Shown here in pieces: positions 16,461-23,874 of a stretch of 64,000 nt of DNA (within the stretch, counting starts at the first letter, position 1; each line of letters starts with the position of its first letter). A program made the position numbers and the translations under genes. The DNA is taken from positions 2,747,501 to 2,811,500 of the forward strand of contig NC_017098.1 in assembly GCF_000242595.2 (NCBI RefSeq), written 5' to 3'. This stretch comes from Spirochaeta africana DSM 8902. Its GTDB lineage: Bacteria > Spirochaetota > Spirochaetia > DSM-27196 > DSM-8902. The notes below the pieces were generated by a model. The model was given only the letters and a program-made list of their open reading frames with translations, was not told the DNA's origin and ran no database searches.

Positions 16461-17561
16461 CTAATTTCGGCCCAGACCCTGCATCAGGCGGTCAAAGCTG
16501 CCGCCATCAACGAAATGATCCTGATTTGCTTGAGCCCACCCGCCAAAGACATCTTCAACATCGAACAGGTCAAGCTCGGGCAGCAGATCTGCATAGCGGG
16601 CTGCCACCTCCTGGTTGTATGGCCGATAATACGATTCGGCAACAATCTCCTGACCGCGCTCGGTGTAGATAAAATCCCAGTAATCCCGCGCGACCTGCAG
16701 ATTGCCCTTTTCCTTGGCATAGGCATCAACCGCAACAACATACATTACCGCATCTATGCCGTAGCTCGGGACGACTACCTCGAAACGGTCAGGACCCAGA
16801 TCCTGCACAATCAGGTTTACCTCCGACTCGAAGGTCAGCAGCACGTCACCCTGATTGTTCTCGACGAAGGCAGTGGTGGCTGCCCTGCCACCAGGCGCCA
16901 GCACCCGGGTATTGGCCAGGATCTGCTGCACGAACTGCGCGGCGGCCTCCTCGCGTTCCGCGGTCGAAAGCTCCTCGGGATCCCTGCCCTCCTCCTCGGC
17001 ACGCCAGTCGGCATAGCGCTCCAGGCCAAAGGCCCAGGCTGTCAGATAACTGAATCGGCCGTTGCCGGTGGTTTTATAGTTCGGCGCCACAATCTGGACA
17101 TCCTCGCGGATCAGATCGTCCCAGTCGTGTATCTCTTTGGGATTGCCGGTGCGTACCACAAAGGCCATGGTCGAGCTGTAGGGGCTGGAGTTGTTTGGAT
17201 ATCGTGTATACCAGTCTGCCGGGATAATCGGACCGCCAGGCTGATCCACTGTTGCATCATGCAGCAGCTGAATATCCAGAAACTGGTTCATGCTGACAAC
17301 ATCCGCCTCCAGCCCGGCAGCGACGGCTCGTGCCTGCCGGCTTGAACCGGCATGTGATTGCTCGACAGAAACCCGTAATCCGGTCTGCTCCTCATAATAT
17401 GGAATAAAGGCATCGTTTATGTTCCGGAATATCTCGCGTGCGATATCGTACGAGACATGCAGCAGCTCATGATCGGTGTCTGCAGCACGGTCATCACCGC
17501 CGCATGCCGACAGAACCCCGGCGGTTAATACGATCAGTGCGATTCTCACTCCTTTGCTCAT
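16461..17561 (-). CDS. sbp: Sulfate/thiosulfate-binding lipoprotein of the ABC importer
   Basis: 366-residue solute-binding protein and first gene of the importer operon. The lipobox LSAC places the lipid-modified cysteine near residue 19, so it is membrane-tethered rather than free. Family motifs: VSYDIAREIFRNIN after the signal, EQSHAGSSRQARAVAAGLEADVV with the sulfate-contacting loop, APNYKTTGNGRFSYL, and VVPSYGIDAVMYVVAVD in place of the more common VVPSxSI. The product could bind sulfate or thiosulfate; the sequence does not decide. The start at 17561 is supported by AAGGAGG seven bases upstream; a start ten codons earlier has no such support. The promoter overlaps a palindromic element. 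Confidence 0.92.
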   Translation of the reverse strand: MSKGVRIALIVLTAGVLSACGGDDRAADTDHELLHVSYDIAREIFRNINDAFIPYYEEQTGLRVSVEQSHAGSSRQARAVAAGLEADVVSMNQFLDIQLLHDATVDQPGGPIIPADWYTRYPNNSSPYSSTMAFVVRTGNPKEIHDWDDLIREDVQIVAPNYKTTGNGRFSYLTAWAFGLERYADWRAEEEGRDPEELSTAEREEAAAQFVQQILANTRVLAPGGRAATTAFVENNQGDVLLTFESEVNLIVQDLGPDRFEVVVPSYGIDAVMYVVAVDAYAKEKGNLQVARDYWDFIYTERGQEIVAESYYRPYNQEVAARYADLLPELDLFDVEDVFGGWAQANQDHFVDGGSFDRLMQGLGRN

Positions 17562-17589
17562 AGCATCCTCCTTGCATTGTGCTGGGTAC

Positions 17590-17619
17590 ATTAGTAACTA
17601 AATCAATCTGATTAGTCAA
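17590..17619 (-). promoter_or_regulatory. Sulfate-importer promoter overlapped by TTAGT/ACTAA palindromes
   Basis: On the minus strand TTGACT (17614-17619), 18 bases, then ACTAAT (17590-17595). The same bases hold three half-sites on the plus strand: TTAGT (17591-17595), ACTAA (17597-17601) and TTAGT (17612-17616). The first two form a perfect palindrome around one base. The second and third close a larger near-palindrome (ACTAAATCA against TGATTAGT). Overlap with both promoter boxes suggests a repressor site that responds to sulfur supply. Confidence 0.5.
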
Positions 17620-17632
17620 GTATAAAATGGTA

Positions 17633-17661
17633 TTGTCCCGGAAAATGTGTTACTCTATATA
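17633..17661 (+). promoter_or_regulatory. Promoter of the SH3/M48/CHASE2 operon
   Basis: TTGTCC (17633-17638), a 17-base spacer and TATATA (17656-17661). The leader then contains AAAGGGGG as Shine-Dalgarno sequence for the ATG at 17689. Confidence 0.5.
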
Positions 17662-17688
17662 CAGGAGAAGACACGAAAGGGGGTAAGC

Positions 17689-18189
17689 ATGCGGATACTT
17701 TTTCGTAGCGGGATACTGATGTTGCTGGCTTTGGCACTTGGCGGCATCACACTTACGGTGGGTGCTCTCGAGGGTACATCGGTAAGCATATCGGTCCGCA
17801 GCGCACAGCTGCGGCAGAACCCGGGACACCTGGCACCGGTAATCGGACAGCTCTCCTATACCGACCAGGTCCAGATAACAGAAATGCGCGGAGATTTCCT
17901 GCAGGTAGAGTTCGAGGGGCGCCGTGGCTGGCTGCATCGTTCAGCTGTCAGCAAGCGGCAGATTGTACTGCAGGACACCGGTACCGGCATGCGGGCAGAG
18001 GCCGATCGCGATGAGGTCGCCCTTGCCGGGCGCGGATTCAACGAACAGGTAGAGGAGAACTATCGTTCCCGTTCCGGCATCGATTTCTCGGCTGTTGATC
18101 ATATGGAACAGCGTCGCTACCGCGAGGATGAGTTACGCCGATTCCTGGCTGACGGCGATTTGATCCAGGATGCAGGAGGTGGAGAATGA
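17689..18189 (+). CDS. Secreted bacterial SH3-domain protein
   Basis: 166-residue exported protein. Residues 1-25 are a signal peptide (MRILFRSG, hydrophobic core, likely cut after GAL or VGA). Residues 28-85 fit a bacterial SH3 domain: SISVRSAQLRQNPGHLAPVIG, DQVQITEMRGDFLQVEFEGRRGWLHRSAV. Such domains bind peptidoglycan or peptides. The C-terminal 70 residues are charged and mostly helical, with no recognised motif. The start at 17689 is favoured by AAAGGGGG seven bases upstream. The stop overlaps the M48 start as ATGA, so the two proteins are made together. Confidence 0.85.
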   Translation: MRILFRSGILMLLALALGGITLTVGALEGTSVSISVRSAQLRQNPGHLAPVIGQLSYTDQVQITEMRGDFLQVEFEGRRGWLHRSAVSKRQIVLQDTGTGMRAEADRDEVALAGRGFNEQVEENYRSRSGIDFSAVDHMEQRRYREDELRRFLADGDLIQDAGGGE

Positions 18190-19100
18190 CCATCAATCGC
18201 ACCATGCAGATCGTACTGGCTTCAGCAGGACTATGCTGTCTGTTCCTGCTGCCTGCCTGCACCACGGCTACCGACATTGGCACCCGGGTTGGTCAGGCTG
18301 CCGGGGTACTGGATGCCCGCCAGGCCGAGGGGATTCGTCGAACCGCAGAGCGAACCGAACGCAGCTTTGAGGATTTCACCCCGGAACAGGAGTATTTCCT
18401 CGGGCGATCGGTTGCCGCTCAGGTCCTTGATCGCTACCCGGTATATGACGATGAGCAGACAAACGGTTATATCAGCCTGATCGGGCAGAGCCTGGCAGTC
18501 TTTTCCGACCGTCCGGATATTTTCGCCGGCTACTCCTTCCAGATTCTGGACAGCGAAGAACTCAATGCTTTCGCAACCCCGGGCGGTCATGTATTTGTTA
18601 CCCTGGGAATGCTGCGCCTGGCTCGAAACGAGGACGAGGTTGCCGCCATCCTGGCACATGAGATAGCCCATATAACCGAGGCCCATGGCCTGCAGTCGAT
18701 CCGCACCGCCCGGATTACCGGCGCTCTTACCAGCGCCGCAATCACCGGGGTGTATCTGACCGGCAGTCGCGAGGTTGCCGAACTGACGGACATCTTCTCC
18801 GACTCGATCGATGATATGTCCCGGACACTGTTTACCAGCGGCTACTCGCGTACATCCGAGCGGGAGGCTGACCGCATAGCCGTAACCATTTTGCGCCGTG
18901 CCGGGTATAGTCCCCACGCGCTGGTGACCCTGCTGCAGCACATGGGGGAACACTGGAACCCGCAGGGGCGTGGCTACGCGCGCACCCACCCAAGCCCCCT
19001 GGACCGCATGCAGGATGTACAGGATGTGCTGGACGATGAGGATCCCCGTATTCCCGAACAGCGCATCGCCCGGTTTCAGCACTACCTGGGAGGGCTGTAG
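18186..19100 (+). CDS. M48-family zinc metalloprotease lipoprotein
   Basis: 304-residue protease with a signal peptide ending in the lipobox LPAC (cysteine near residue 25), so it should be anchored on the periplasmic face of a membrane. The zinc motif HEIAH is at about residues 159-163, followed by ITEAHGL, and the third ligand glutamate lies in TSEREADRIAV. The segment NAFATPGGHVFVTLGML before the zinc site is typical of Oma1/BepA/YggG proteases. There is no TPR domain, unlike BepA. It probably degrades misfolded envelope or outer-membrane proteins. It sits between an SH3 protein and a cyclase with overlapping or one-base spacing, so the three form one operon. Confidence 0.91.
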   Translation: MTINRTMQIVLASAGLCCLFLLPACTTATDIGTRVGQAAGVLDARQAEGIRRTAERTERSFEDFTPEQEYFLGRSVAAQVLDRYPVYDDEQTNGYISLIGQSLAVFSDRPDIFAGYSFQILDSEELNAFATPGGHVFVTLGMLRLARNEDEVAAILAHEIAHITEAHGLQSIRTARITGALTSAAITGVYLTGSREVAELTDIFSDSIDDMSRTLFTSGYSRTSEREADRIAVTILRRAGYSPHALVTLLQHMGEHWNPQGRGYARTHPSPLDRMQDVQDVLDDEDPRIPEQRIARFQHYLGGL

Positions 19101-19101
19101 G

Positions 19102-21228
19102 ATGCGGCGCATGCGCAACACCCGTCTGACACGCGGGGGCAGTATTGCGGTTGCAGCAGCAGCCCTGGCACTGTTGCTGCAGCTGTCCGGTGTGCTGACG
19201 GGCATCGAACAGGTCACCTACGACATGCGGGTGCGACTGCTGGCACGGAGCGAACCAGCGGCTACCGATACGGTGCTGATACTGGTGGACCAGTCCAGTC
19301 TGCAGTGGGGGCTGGAAAACCAGGGTCAAAGCTGGCCCTGGCCAAGGACCTACTATGCGGTTATCACCGATTTTGCCCGCCGTGCCGGCGCCGCCTCACT
19401 TACCTTCGACGTGATTTTCGAGGATGACAGCTTTTACGGCGTGAGCGATGACCAGACCTTTGCCGAGGCGGCTGATCGATTCGGCAGGACGGCCGTTGCG
19501 GCCTTTTATGGTGAACAGCGCGGCAGGTACACCGCATTCCCCGACTATGTACCACAGTCTGCCGCAGCCCTGGCATTGCCAGGGCTTGACCGCAGCCGCA
19601 TGCCCCGGCTGTCACAGGCCTCATTCCCGGTACCCGAACTCAGTCGCACCGCGCGCGCGATCGGCAATGTCCGCGGCTTTCCGGATGCTGACGGGGTGTA
19701 CCGCCGTATTCCCCCGCTTGCTGAATTTGACGATGCTCTGGTGCCCAGCCTGGCCCTGGCAGCCTATCTTGCCGACGCCCGGGAGGACGCAGCCCGGTCG
19801 GTCGACGGGAAACTGGCGCTGGATGGCACGGTACTGCCGCTTGATACTGCGGGCAACCTTGTCGTGCATTTTGACCTTGCCCGCGAAGCCCGCCAACGCT
19901 ACAGTGCCGCAGCCATCATTCAGAGCGAACTCCATCTGGCGGCTGGGGGTGATACCCCGCTGATAGATCCCGCTCAGCTGGCGGGGCGACACCTGCTGGT
20001 CGGGCTGTCTGCATCCGGGCTCTACGATCAACGGCCCCTGCCGATATCCGGCGAAGCCCTTGGTGTGGAGTTCCATGCTGCCATGCTGGAAAATTTCCTG
20101 TCGGGCAGCTATCTGCAACAGCCAGGAGCGGCATCGACCCTTATATACCTCATGCTGCTGTCTGCCCTCGGGGCATTCGGCGTAAGCCTTTCACGCCGAA
20201 CCGGTACCAGTGCGGCTGCCATAGCCGCCACCCCGCTTCTGCCAGCGGCTATTGCCCTGGGAGGGTACAGCCTGGGCTGGTGGCTGCCTGCTGTTGTCCC
20301 GGCAACTGCGGGGATAATCGGAGGGATTGCTGCTGCAGTGCTGAACTATGCCAGCGAAGGGCGGGAACGGCGCTTTATCAAGAGTGCCTTCAGCCAGTAC
20401 CTCAGCCCGATCGTGATTGATCGCCTGCTGAAGGATCCCAAGCGGCTGGAACTGGGCGGGGAACGGCGCGACCTGACGATCTTCTTCTCCGATCTGCAGG
20501 GATTCACCTCACTCAGCGAGGGACTGAGCCCGGATGAACTGACCCAGCTCCTGAACGAATACCTGACCGCCATGACCGATATTATTATCGGATCCGGGGG
20601 AACCATCGACAAGTACGAGGGCGATGCGATCATCGCATTCTGGAACGCGCCGGTCGATGTGCCGGACCACCCTGCCGTCGGGGTGAACGCTGCCCTGCAG
20701 TGCCAGCAGCGGCTTGCCGAGCTGCGCCCGGTGTTTCAGCAAAGGGTTGGCAAGGAACTGCATATGCGAATCGGCCTGAATACCGGCCCGGCTGTGGTGG
20801 GAAACATGGGATCACGACAGCGATTTGATTACACCATGCTGGGTGATGCAGTTAACCTGGCCGCCCGACTGGAGGGCAACAACAAGCAGTTTGGCACCTA
20901 CACCATGATATCGGCGTACACCGCCGCCCGGCTGCCGGAAACCATCCCCTGCCGTGAATTAGGCCGGATTGCAGTAGTGGGACGAGCCCGGCCGGTACAG
21001 GTATTCGAACCGATGCTGCAAGAGGACTACGCCCGGCGCCGGCGAAACCTTGAAGCCTTTGCCGCTGCACTGCAGCAGTACTACCAGGGGAATTTTGGCG
21101 CTGCCCGACAGGGGTTTGCCCAGCTGCCGGAGGATCCCGCGGCACGCAGTTATCATGATCGCTGCGCTCAGCTCGCGAAAAAACCGCCGCCGGAATGGGA
21201 TGGGGTGTGGATAATGGACAGCAAGTAA
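19102..21228 (+). CDS. CHASE2-domain class III adenylate cyclase
   Basis: 708-residue membrane cyclase. One N-terminal helix (about 12-32) leads into a periplasmic CHASE2 domain to about residue 330 (ILVDQSSLQWG, FDVIFEDDSF, GNVRGFPDADGVYRR are typical). Three membrane helices follow at about 345-445, and then the cyclase domain. All catalytic features are present: the metal aspartates in FFSDLQGF and YEGDAI, the adenine-selecting lysine in TIDKYEGD with its partner aspartate in RFDYTMLGD, and the transition-state Asn/Arg in NLAARLE. It should therefore make cAMP in response to an envelope signal. It starts one base after the M48 stop; an ATG three codons later is an alternative. Confidence 0.93.
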   Translation: MRRMRNTRLTRGGSIAVAAAALALLLQLSGVLTGIEQVTYDMRVRLLARSEPAATDTVLILVDQSSLQWGLENQGQSWPWPRTYYAVITDFARRAGAASLTFDVIFEDDSFYGVSDDQTFAEAADRFGRTAVAAFYGEQRGRYTAFPDYVPQSAAALALPGLDRSRMPRLSQASFPVPELSRTARAIGNVRGFPDADGVYRRIPPLAEFDDALVPSLALAAYLADAREDAARSVDGKLALDGTVLPLDTAGNLVVHFDLAREARQRYSAAAIIQSELHLAAGGDTPLIDPAQLAGRHLLVGLSASGLYDQRPLPISGEALGVEFHAAMLENFLSGSYLQQPGAASTLIYLMLLSALGAFGVSLSRRTGTSAAAIAATPLLPAAIALGGYSLGWWLPAVVPATAGIIGGIAAAVLNYASEGRERRFIKSAFSQYLSPIVIDRLLKDPKRLELGGERRDLTIFFSDLQGFTSLSEGLSPDELTQLLNEYLTAMTDIIIGSGGTIDKYEGDAIIAFWNAPVDVPDHPAVGVNAALQCQQRLAELRPVFQQRVGKELHMRIGLNTGPAVVGNMGSRQRFDYTMLGDAVNLAARLEGNNKQFGTYTMISAYTAARLPETIPCRELGRIAVVGRARPVQVFEPMLQEDYARRRRNLEAFAAALQQYYQGNFGAARQGFAQLPEDPAARSYHDRCAQLAKKPPPEWDGVWIMDSK

Positions 21229-21241
21229 CCTGCAGGCGACC

Positions 21242-21268
21242 GGAGATCCGGATCAGTCCCGGATCTCC
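21242..21268. other. Hairpin between the convergent cyclase and ywbE genes
   Basis: GGAGATCCG (21242-21250) pairs with CGGATCTCC (21260-21268) across a nine-base loop. It spans the ywbE stop codon. There is no T-run, so a termination role is only possible. Confidence 0.3.
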
Positions 21269-21447
21269 TTGACCCGCCCGACCTCGCCGGTGACCAGGCG
21301 AACCTTGATCCCGTGAGGATGGGTGGGTGAATTCGTAAGAATGTCCTGGACGATCCCCTCGGTGAGCTCCCCCGACCGCTGGTGATGCTTTTGTACAATT
21401 GCGACATGCCGCCCGCGCTGAATGCTGCTGCGCTGTGTTCCGTTCAT
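21253..21447 (-). CDS. ywbE: YwbE-family small protein (DUF2196)
   Basis: 64-residue protein with the family's near-invariant centre TEGIVQDILTNSPTHPHGIKV, followed by VGRVKEI. It is a small beta-rich protein, thought to be RNA- or nucleotide-associated, with no firm function. The ATG at 21447 gives the normal length and has AAAAGGGG upstream; a longer frame to 21510 does not match the family. It is convergent with the cyclase gene, and its stop lies inside a nine-base-pair hairpin at 21242-21268. Confidence 0.9.
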   Translation of the reverse strand: MNGTQRSSIQRGRHVAIVQKHHQRSGELTEGIVQDILTNSPTHPHGIKVRLVTGEVGRVKEIRD

Positions 21448-21472
21448 ACAACCCCTTTTCTCTGCGGCCATC

Positions 21473-22363
21473 CTACCCCGGAAACACCCCGGTAGACAAA
21501 TAGCGGTCACCGCGGTCGCAGATAATCACTACAATGACCGCACCCTTCAGCTCGCGATCCAGCCGCAATGCCCCGGCAACATTCCCGCCGGAGGATATCC
21601 CGGCAAAGATTCCCTCACGGGCCGCCAGCTGGCGGGCGGTCTCCTCGGCCTCCTCCTGAGAAACATCCAGGGTACGGTCGACCTGCTCCGGCTTGAAGAT
21701 AGCCGGCAGATACTCCTGCGGCCAGCGCCGGATCCCCGGGATTTTTGCACCGTCGGCGGGCTGCAGACCGACAATCTGGATTTCCGGCTTTTGCTCCTTG
21801 AGGTAGCGGCCGGTTCCCATAATGGTGCCGGTGGTGCCCATACTGGCGACAAAGTGGGTAATCTCGCCGGCGGTATCCTGCCAGATCTCCGGGCCGGTAG
21901 TCCGGTAGTGGGACAAGGGATTATCCTCGTTGCCGAACTGATCCAGGATTATCCCCTTGCCTTCGGCCTCCATCTCGCGGGCCAGATCGATAGCCCCTTC
22001 CATGCTGCTTTCAGAGGGTGTCGGGATGATCTCGGCTCCATAGGCCTTCATCAGGGCCCGTCGCTCCACACTCATATGCTCGGGCATGATCAGTACCATC
22101 CGGTAACCGCGGATAGCAGCCACCATTGCCAGAGCAATTCCGGTGTTGCCGCTGGTAGCCTCGATCAGGGTATCGCCCGGTTGTATCCGACCGCGGGTCT
22201 CGGCCTCGGCAATCATGCTGTAGGCCGGGCGATCCTTGACCGATCCCGCCGGATTGTTCCCCTCCAGTTTCACCAGTACGGTGTTGTTGCCGGTTACGAT
22301 CCGCTGCAGGCGAACCAGGGGGGTGCTGCCAATAATTTCATCGATTGTCTTGTACCGCATCAT
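21473..22363 (-). CDS. cysM: Cysteine synthase B (O-acetylserine sulfhydrylase)
   Basis: 296-residue PLP enzyme that makes cysteine from O-acetylserine and sulfide (CysM can also use thiosulfate). NNPAGSVKDRPAY near residue 37 holds the PLP lysine and is the CysM form (CysK has PxxSVKDR). ATSGNTGIALAM binds substrate, MGTTGTIMGTG binds the PLP phosphate, and AGISSGGN is near the C-terminus. The length matches CysM. TATAGT exactly six bases before the first ATG selects that start over the adjacent second ATG. The gene is divergent from metZ with overlapping -10 boxes. With the sulfate importer at 13.7-17.6 kb this makes a small sulfur-assimilation neighbourhood. Confidence 0.93.
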   Translation of the reverse strand: MMRYKTIDEIIGSTPLVRLQRIVTGNNTVLVKLEGNNPAGSVKDRPAYSMIAEAETRGRIQPGDTLIEATSGNTGIALAMVAAIRGYRMVLIMPEHMSVERRALMKAYGAEIIPTPSESSMEGAIDLAREMEAEGKGIILDQFGNEDNPLSHYRTTGPEIWQDTAGEITHFVASMGTTGTIMGTGRYLKEQKPEIQIVGLQPADGAKIPGIRRWPQEYLPAIFKPEQVDRTLDVSQEEAEETARQLAAREGIFAGISSGGNVAGALRLDRELKGAVIVVIICDRGDRYLSTGVFPG

Positions 22364-22377
22364 TCTGTTACTATACT
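22350..22377 (+). promoter_or_regulatory. Promoter of metZ (with leader)
   Basis: TTGTAC (22350-22355), a 16-base spacer and TATACT (22372-22377). The leader of about 33 bases carries GCAGGAGG before the ATG at 22417. Confidence 0.5.
22370..22375 (-). promoter_or_regulatory. -10 box of cysM (leaderless)
   Basis: TATAGT ends six bases before the ATG at 22363. A clear -35 is lacking. It shares four bases with the plus-strand -10 of metZ. Confidence 0.45.
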
Positions 22378-22416
22378 AAAAGACTAGGACTTTCGCCACC
22401 AATGCAGGAGGAGACC

Positions 22417-23688
22417 ATGCAGAAATCAGCGTCCGACGGCTTCAGGAGATCCGGCGCCGGCGATTCCGGCGCCACCGAACGCCCCGTCAATGCCGGCGAT
22501 CGGCTTGACGAACGGCCCGACGCCGACACACGCCGCTTCCAGACCGATGCTATCCGCACCCAGGCAGCGCGCTCGGGCTACAACGAGCACTCGGTACCAG
22601 TCTACATGACCTCCGGCTTCATGTTCGAATCAGCCGAACACGCCCAGGCTCTTTTTGCCGGCGAGGCTGACGGCACTATCTACTCGCGATACGCCAACCC
22701 CAACACCGACGAACTGGTACAGAAGCTCTGCCGTCTGGAGGGCACCGATGCCGGCATCGTGACCGCCAGTGGGATGGCAGCGGTGTTCGCCTCGCTGGCC
22801 GCTTTCCTGTCTGCCGGCGATCACGTGGTTGCCTCGCGCGCCCTGTTCGGCTCCAGCCTGCAGGTACTGGGGAAAATCCTGCCGCGCTGGGGTATCACGG
22901 TTGATTTTGTCGGTGGCCACGACCCGGCCGCCTTTGCCGCTGCCCTGCGCCCCGGGACCAGACTGGTGCTGATAGAATCCCCCTCCAACCCGGGGCTTGA
23001 ACTGTTCGACATTGCCGCGATCGCCGAGGTCGCCCACGCGGGCGGCGCCCGCCTGATTGTGGACAACTGCTTTGCCACCCCCTACCTGCAGCAGCCAGCC
23101 AGGCTGGGCGCCGACATCGTGGTCCACTCAGCCACCAAGTTCATCGACGGCCAGGGGCGCAGCCTGGGCGGCGCGGTTTTGGGCCCAGCCGAGCTGATCG
23201 AAGAGGTGGTGTTCTTTGCCCGCCACACCGGGCCCAGTCTGTCGCCGTTTAACGCCTGGATTCTGTCCAAAAGCCTGGAAACCCTGGCCGTGCGGATGGA
23301 CCGCCACTGCGACAACTCCCTGCAGCTGGCACAGAGCCTGGAAGGTCGCCCCGGCATCGCCCGTGTCCTCTACCCCGGCCTGCCCAGCCACCCGCAGCAC
23401 GCCCTGGCGCAGCAGCAGATGTATGCCGGCGGCGGTATCGTCACCCTGGAGATAGCCGGAGGTATACAAGGCGCCACACGATTTATCAACCGCCTGCAGA
23501 TGATCAGCCGCAGCGCCAATCTGGGTGACACCCGCACCATCGCCACCCATCCGGCCACCACCACCCACTCCAAGCTCACCGACGAGGAACGGGCTGCCGT
23601 CGGCATCACCCCCGGCCTGGTGCGGATTGCGGTCGGGCTGGAGGACATCCGGGATATTATCGGGGATGTCGAGCAGGCGCTGGGATAG
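22417..23688 (+). CDS. metZ: O-succinylhomoserine sulfhydrylase (Cys/Met-metabolism PLP enzyme)
   Basis: 423-residue PLP enzyme that makes homocysteine directly from an activated homoserine and sulfide, leading to methionine. YSRYANPNTDELVQKLCRLEG near residue 85 and SATKFIDGQGRSLGGAV near 240 (with the PLP lysine) favour MetZ over the O-acetylhomoserine enzyme MetY and over cystathionine lyases. The C-terminal THPATTTHSKL is also typical. An extra charged, proline-poor segment of about 35 residues precedes the normal family start. The ATG at 22417 has an AGGAGG six bases upstream. Homoserine dehydrogenase, which supplies the precursor, is encoded at 50.6 kb. Confidence 0.9.
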   Translation: MQKSASDGFRRSGAGDSGATERPVNAGDRLDERPDADTRRFQTDAIRTQAARSGYNEHSVPVYMTSGFMFESAEHAQALFAGEADGTIYSRYANPNTDELVQKLCRLEGTDAGIVTASGMAAVFASLAAFLSAGDHVVASRALFGSSLQVLGKILPRWGITVDFVGGHDPAAFAAALRPGTRLVLIESPSNPGLELFDIAAIAEVAHAGGARLIVDNCFATPYLQQPARLGADIVVHSATKFIDGQGRSLGGAVLGPAELIEEVVFFARHTGPSLSPFNAWILSKSLETLAVRMDRHCDNSLQLAQSLEGRPGIARVLYPGLPSHPQHALAQQQMYAGGGIVTLEIAGGIQGATRFINRLQMISRSANLGDTRTIATHPATTTHSKLTDEERAAVGITPGLVRIAVGLEDIRDIIGDVEQALG

Positions 23689-23720
23689 CTGTCTGAAGCG
23701 TCGCCAGCTGAAACTCACCC

Positions 23721-23755
23721 AAAAACGGCCGCACACCCCGAAGGGTATGCGGCCG
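23721..23755 (-). terminator. adhE: Terminator of adhE, also a hairpin downstream of metZ
   Basis: A 13-base stem with one mismatch (23726-23738 against 23743-23755) and a four-base loop. Read on the minus strand it ends in five T residues (23725-23721), so it should terminate adhE, 120 bases after its stop. On the plus strand it follows metZ without a T-run. Confidence 0.72.
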
Positions 23756-23874
23756 CCGCCCGTTTATGATCGCCGGCACAGCAACGCTGCACCGGTTGTC
23801 ACCTGTGTTAATGCCGCCGCAGGGGTTCAGCCAGGCCCAATGCCAGCCCTTCCGCCTGCGGAGGTGTGCAGAAA

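Noticed and set aside
22378-22416. A SAM or other riboswitch ahead of metZ
   Set aside because: The predicted leader is only about 33 bases, too short for any known SAM riboswitch.
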